From Anaerolineae bacterium (GTDB taxonomy: Bacteria; Chloroflexota; Anaerolineae; UBA4142), in NCBI GenBank assembly GCA_026417715.1, contig JAOACU010000061.1:1-12120 (forward strand): DNA of 12,120 nt, read 5' to 3'. The translations under genes and the position numbers were made by a program. The notes under the pieces were generated by a model, which was not told the DNA's origin, ran no database searches, and saw only the letters and a program-made list of their open reading frames with translations. Shown in pieces: positions 10,274-12,120 of this stretch (positions are counted from its first letter, which is position 1; each line of letters starts with the position of its first letter).

Positions 10274-12120
10274 CACGTCACGCACATTTACTCTTGCTGC
10301 TCACCCTCTTTGGTTTTGCTCTCCGAATGCTTCGCGCCGCGAACTGGTTGATGTGGGGCGATGAAGGTTTTAGTGTCTTCTCCGCAAGTCGCGATCTGCT
10401 CACCATCACACTCGATACGACGACGATTGATCCACATCCGCCACTCTACTATTACCTCTTGCATTTTTACTTTGCGATTTTCGGACGCGCCGAACTTGCC
10501 GTGCGTTTCTTTTCGATCTTTTTCGGCACGGCGACGATTCCGCTGGTGTGGCAACTCGGCAAGCGAATGTTCGATGCGCGCGTCGGAATGCTTGCCGCGT
10601 TCTTTGTGACGATAGCACCCTTTGCCGTGCACTATTCGCAAGAAATCCGAATGTACGCGCTAGCGATGTTTTTGACGACGCTAGGTTTATACGCATTCAT
10701 CCGATTGTACGAACGCGATGTGCGTGCGTCGCGCGGCGAGTGGTTGCTCTACGCGCTTTTCCTCTTGCTTGCACTCTACACCTTGTATCACACTGCGTTC
10801 ATCTTTTTGGCGATTGGTTTGGTGTTGCTCACACAATTTCGTGCGCGACGCGCGTTCGTGATGCGTTGGTTCGTCACGGCGTTTGGCATAGTCGCGTTGT
10901 TTTTGCCTTGGTTGCTATACAAGTACGTCAGCGCGTTCTCTGGCATCAAGCAAGTCGCTGGAGACACTGTGCCGATGGACATACTCACGTTCATAGCGCG
11001 CGGTTGGGCGGCGATTTCCGTCGGCACGACGATTCCGCTCCATCACGCGTTTCTGCTTGCGGGCTTGTACGCGGCGTGCATCGGAATTGGCATCGCAATT
11101 TTGCTCATCACGCGCGCGGGCAAGTTGTACGATGCGCTCCTCGTTGCACTCACCCTCGTCCCGATTCTCGGCTACTATCCGCTCTACCTTGCGATGCCGT
11201 TGTATCGTGGACGTTTGTTCGCGCTGGCGTGCATACCACTTTTCATTCTCCTTGCGCGCAGTGTGCAAGCGATTGCCGCGCGCGCGCGTTGGCTTGCACT
11301 CGTCCCGCTGATGCTTGTGATTGGCACAAGCGCGTACTCGACGAGTAATTATTTTGTGAACTATCAACGTTACAGCGCGGTGGTCGAAGATTACTTGCCT
11401 GCGATTCGCGAGATTGCCGCGCGCGCGCGTGCCGACGATGTGGTGTTGTTTCACGCCTACTGGCAGCGCGGCTATTTTTTGAGTTACTACACTGGCGCGC
11501 CGTTGCAGTATGGCGCATTGGACGACCAAGCCGATTTGCAACGCGCTGTCGCGCGCGCGCGTAACGTGTGGGCAATCACACAAACGTTGGCGCATCATCC
11601 TGCCGAAGATTGGCTCGCGCAAAATGCCTTTCCGCTCGGCGAGCAAGCGTACGGCAAAATGCGCGTGATGGCGTATCGCGCGGGTACGCCATCGCGCGGC
11701 GAAACCTTCGCATCGCCCATCGAGTTCGATAATGGAATGCAGTTGTTGGGCTATCGTTTCGAGTCCACCACGTTGGACAGTGAACGCGGCATTGTGCTGG
11801 TGCGACTCGATTGGCGCGCGGCGCGTGCAATCGCCGAAAATTACAACGTGAGTGTGCAGGTGACCAACGCGCGCAGCGATGTCGAATGGGCGCGCGCGGA
11901 CGCGGCACCTGCGAACGGCACACAACCCACCGCGACGTGGCACGTCGGGCAACGCATCGCTGATCATCGCGTCGTGATGTTACCGATCGGCACGCCGCCC
12001 GGCGATTACGCGATTCAGATTCGGGTGTACGATGCACGTGAACGCATCGCGCGCATCGTCGCGCCAGAGCATCGGCAGGGACACACGTTACGTTTGGGTG
12101 AGGTTACGCTTGGGCGATAC
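10270..12120 (+). CDS. GT39-like integral membrane glycosyltransferase with C-terminal beta-sandwich (cut by window edge)
   Basis: An uninterrupted frame of 617 codons runs from the ATGA overlap to the right edge. It is a GT-C transferase of the dolichyl/polyprenyl-phosphate-sugar dependent type (PMT/ArnT superfamily, GT39/GT83-like). WGDEGFS (29-35) holds the Asp-Glu pair expected for catalysis in the first external loop. DPHPPLYYYLLHFYF (54-68) and HYSQEIRMYAL (121-131) are the other superfamily motifs. About ten hydrophobic helices can be read up to about residue 355. A soluble external region follows. From about 483 it looks like a beta-sandwich: LLGYRFE, LVRLDW, YNVSVQV, then PTATWHVGQRIADH and PPGDYAIQIRVYD. 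It probably transfers a lipid-linked sugar outside the cytoplasmic membrane, as the last step of the cluster. The C-terminus is not seen. Confidence 0.9.
   Translation, partial: MTRHAHLLLLLTLFGFALRMLRAANWLMWGDEGFSVFSASRDLLTITLDTTTIDPHPPLYYYLLHFYFAIFGRAELAVRFFSIFFGTATIPLVWQLGKRMFDARVGMLAAFFVTIAPFAVHYSQEIRMYALAMFLTTLGLYAFIRLYERDVRASRGEWLLYALFLLLALYTLYHTAFIFLAIGLVLLTQFRARRAFVMRWFVTAFGIVALFLPWLLYKYVSAFSGIKQVAGDTVPMDILTFIARGWAAISVGTTIPLHHAFLLAGLYAACIGIGIAILLITRAGKLYDALLVALTLVPILGYYPLYLAMPLYRGRLFALACIPLFILLARSVQAIAARARWLALVPLMLVIGTSAYSTSNYFVNYQRYSAVVEDYLPAIREIAARARADDVVLFHAYWQRGYFLSYYTGAPLQYGALDDQADLQRAVARARNVWAITQTLAHHPAEDWLAQNAFPLGEQAYGKMRVMAYRAGTPSRGETFASPIEFDNGMQLLGYRFESTTLDSERGIVLVRLDWRAARAIAENYNVSVQVTNARSDVEWARADAAPANGTQPTATWHVGQRIADHRVVMLPIGTPPGDYAIQIRVYDARERIARIVAPEHRQGHTLRLGEVTLGRY

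Noticed and set aside
10915..11967. 350-codon minus-strand frame and the overlapping plus-strand frame 10548-11348
   Set aside because: Both are shadows of the GT39-like gene, which is open from 10270 to the window edge with superfamily motifs.
5398..12120. A new defence or mobile system in the accessory part of the window
   Set aside because: Every gene is a recognisable envelope-glycan or lipid enzyme. No nuclease, helicase, integrase, toxin or phage protein was found.

Overview
The window looks like a chromosomal segment of a free-living bacterium, most plausibly a member of the Chloroflexota (Anaerolineae-like). This assignment is inference. It rests on a Ser/Thr kinase fused to a TolB/WD40-like extracellular beta-propeller, a multi-membrane-span GT-C (GT39-type) glycosyltransferase with a C-terminal beta-sandwich, an MscL ending in a zinc ribbon, and gaps filled with short tandem repeats and palindromes. 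Coding sequence is rich in GCG/CGC codons. No tRNA, rRNA, CRISPR array, transposase or phage gene was seen.

Layout. (1) 1-1221, minus strand: a tetrapyrrole pair, hemB (porphobilinogen synthase) followed by the N-terminal 50 codons of hemL (glutamate-1-semialdehyde aminomutase), which runs off the left edge. (2) 1222-1684: a control region holding a palindromic heptamer array, a 167-bp element bounded by perfect 15-bp inverted repeats, and two opposed candidate promoters. (3) 1685-2116, plus: mscL, ended by a strong intrinsic terminator. (4) 2241-4247, plus: a receptor-type Ser/Thr kinase with its own promoter. (5) 4346-5281, plus: rnz (RNase Z), whose stop codon lies inside a second, diverged copy of the element seen upstream of hemB. 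(6) 5398-6384, plus: a membrane-anchored GT2 glycosyltransferase, converging on (7) a minus-strand glycerophosphodiester phosphodiesterase lipoprotein (6507-7388). (8) 7681-12120, plus: a probable envelope polysaccharide operon with rmlD/rfbD (dTDP-rhamnose synthesis), a second GT2 glycosyltransferase, a SAM-dependent methyltransferase and a GT39-like membrane glycosyltransferase that runs off the right edge. The last two overlap by ATGA.

How the genes fit together. hemB and hemL supply successive early steps of the C5 haem/corrin/chlorophyll pathway. mscL, the kinase and the lipoprotein phosphodiesterase act at the membrane. rmlD, the two GT2 enzymes, the methyltransferase and the GT39-like enzyme make a coherent set for building, methylating and transferring a rhamnose-containing surface glycan.

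The protein genes are recognisable families. The most unusual material is between them: arrays of 7-8 bp units (CAATGAGC, GACGAAN, AATCTGC, ACGGAGG types), mostly arranged as long inverted repeats, that fill nearly all of several intercistronic gaps. In three genes (hemB, rmlD, the second GT2) the array runs into the 3' end of the coding sequence and supplies the stop codon. I found no new defence or enzymatic system.
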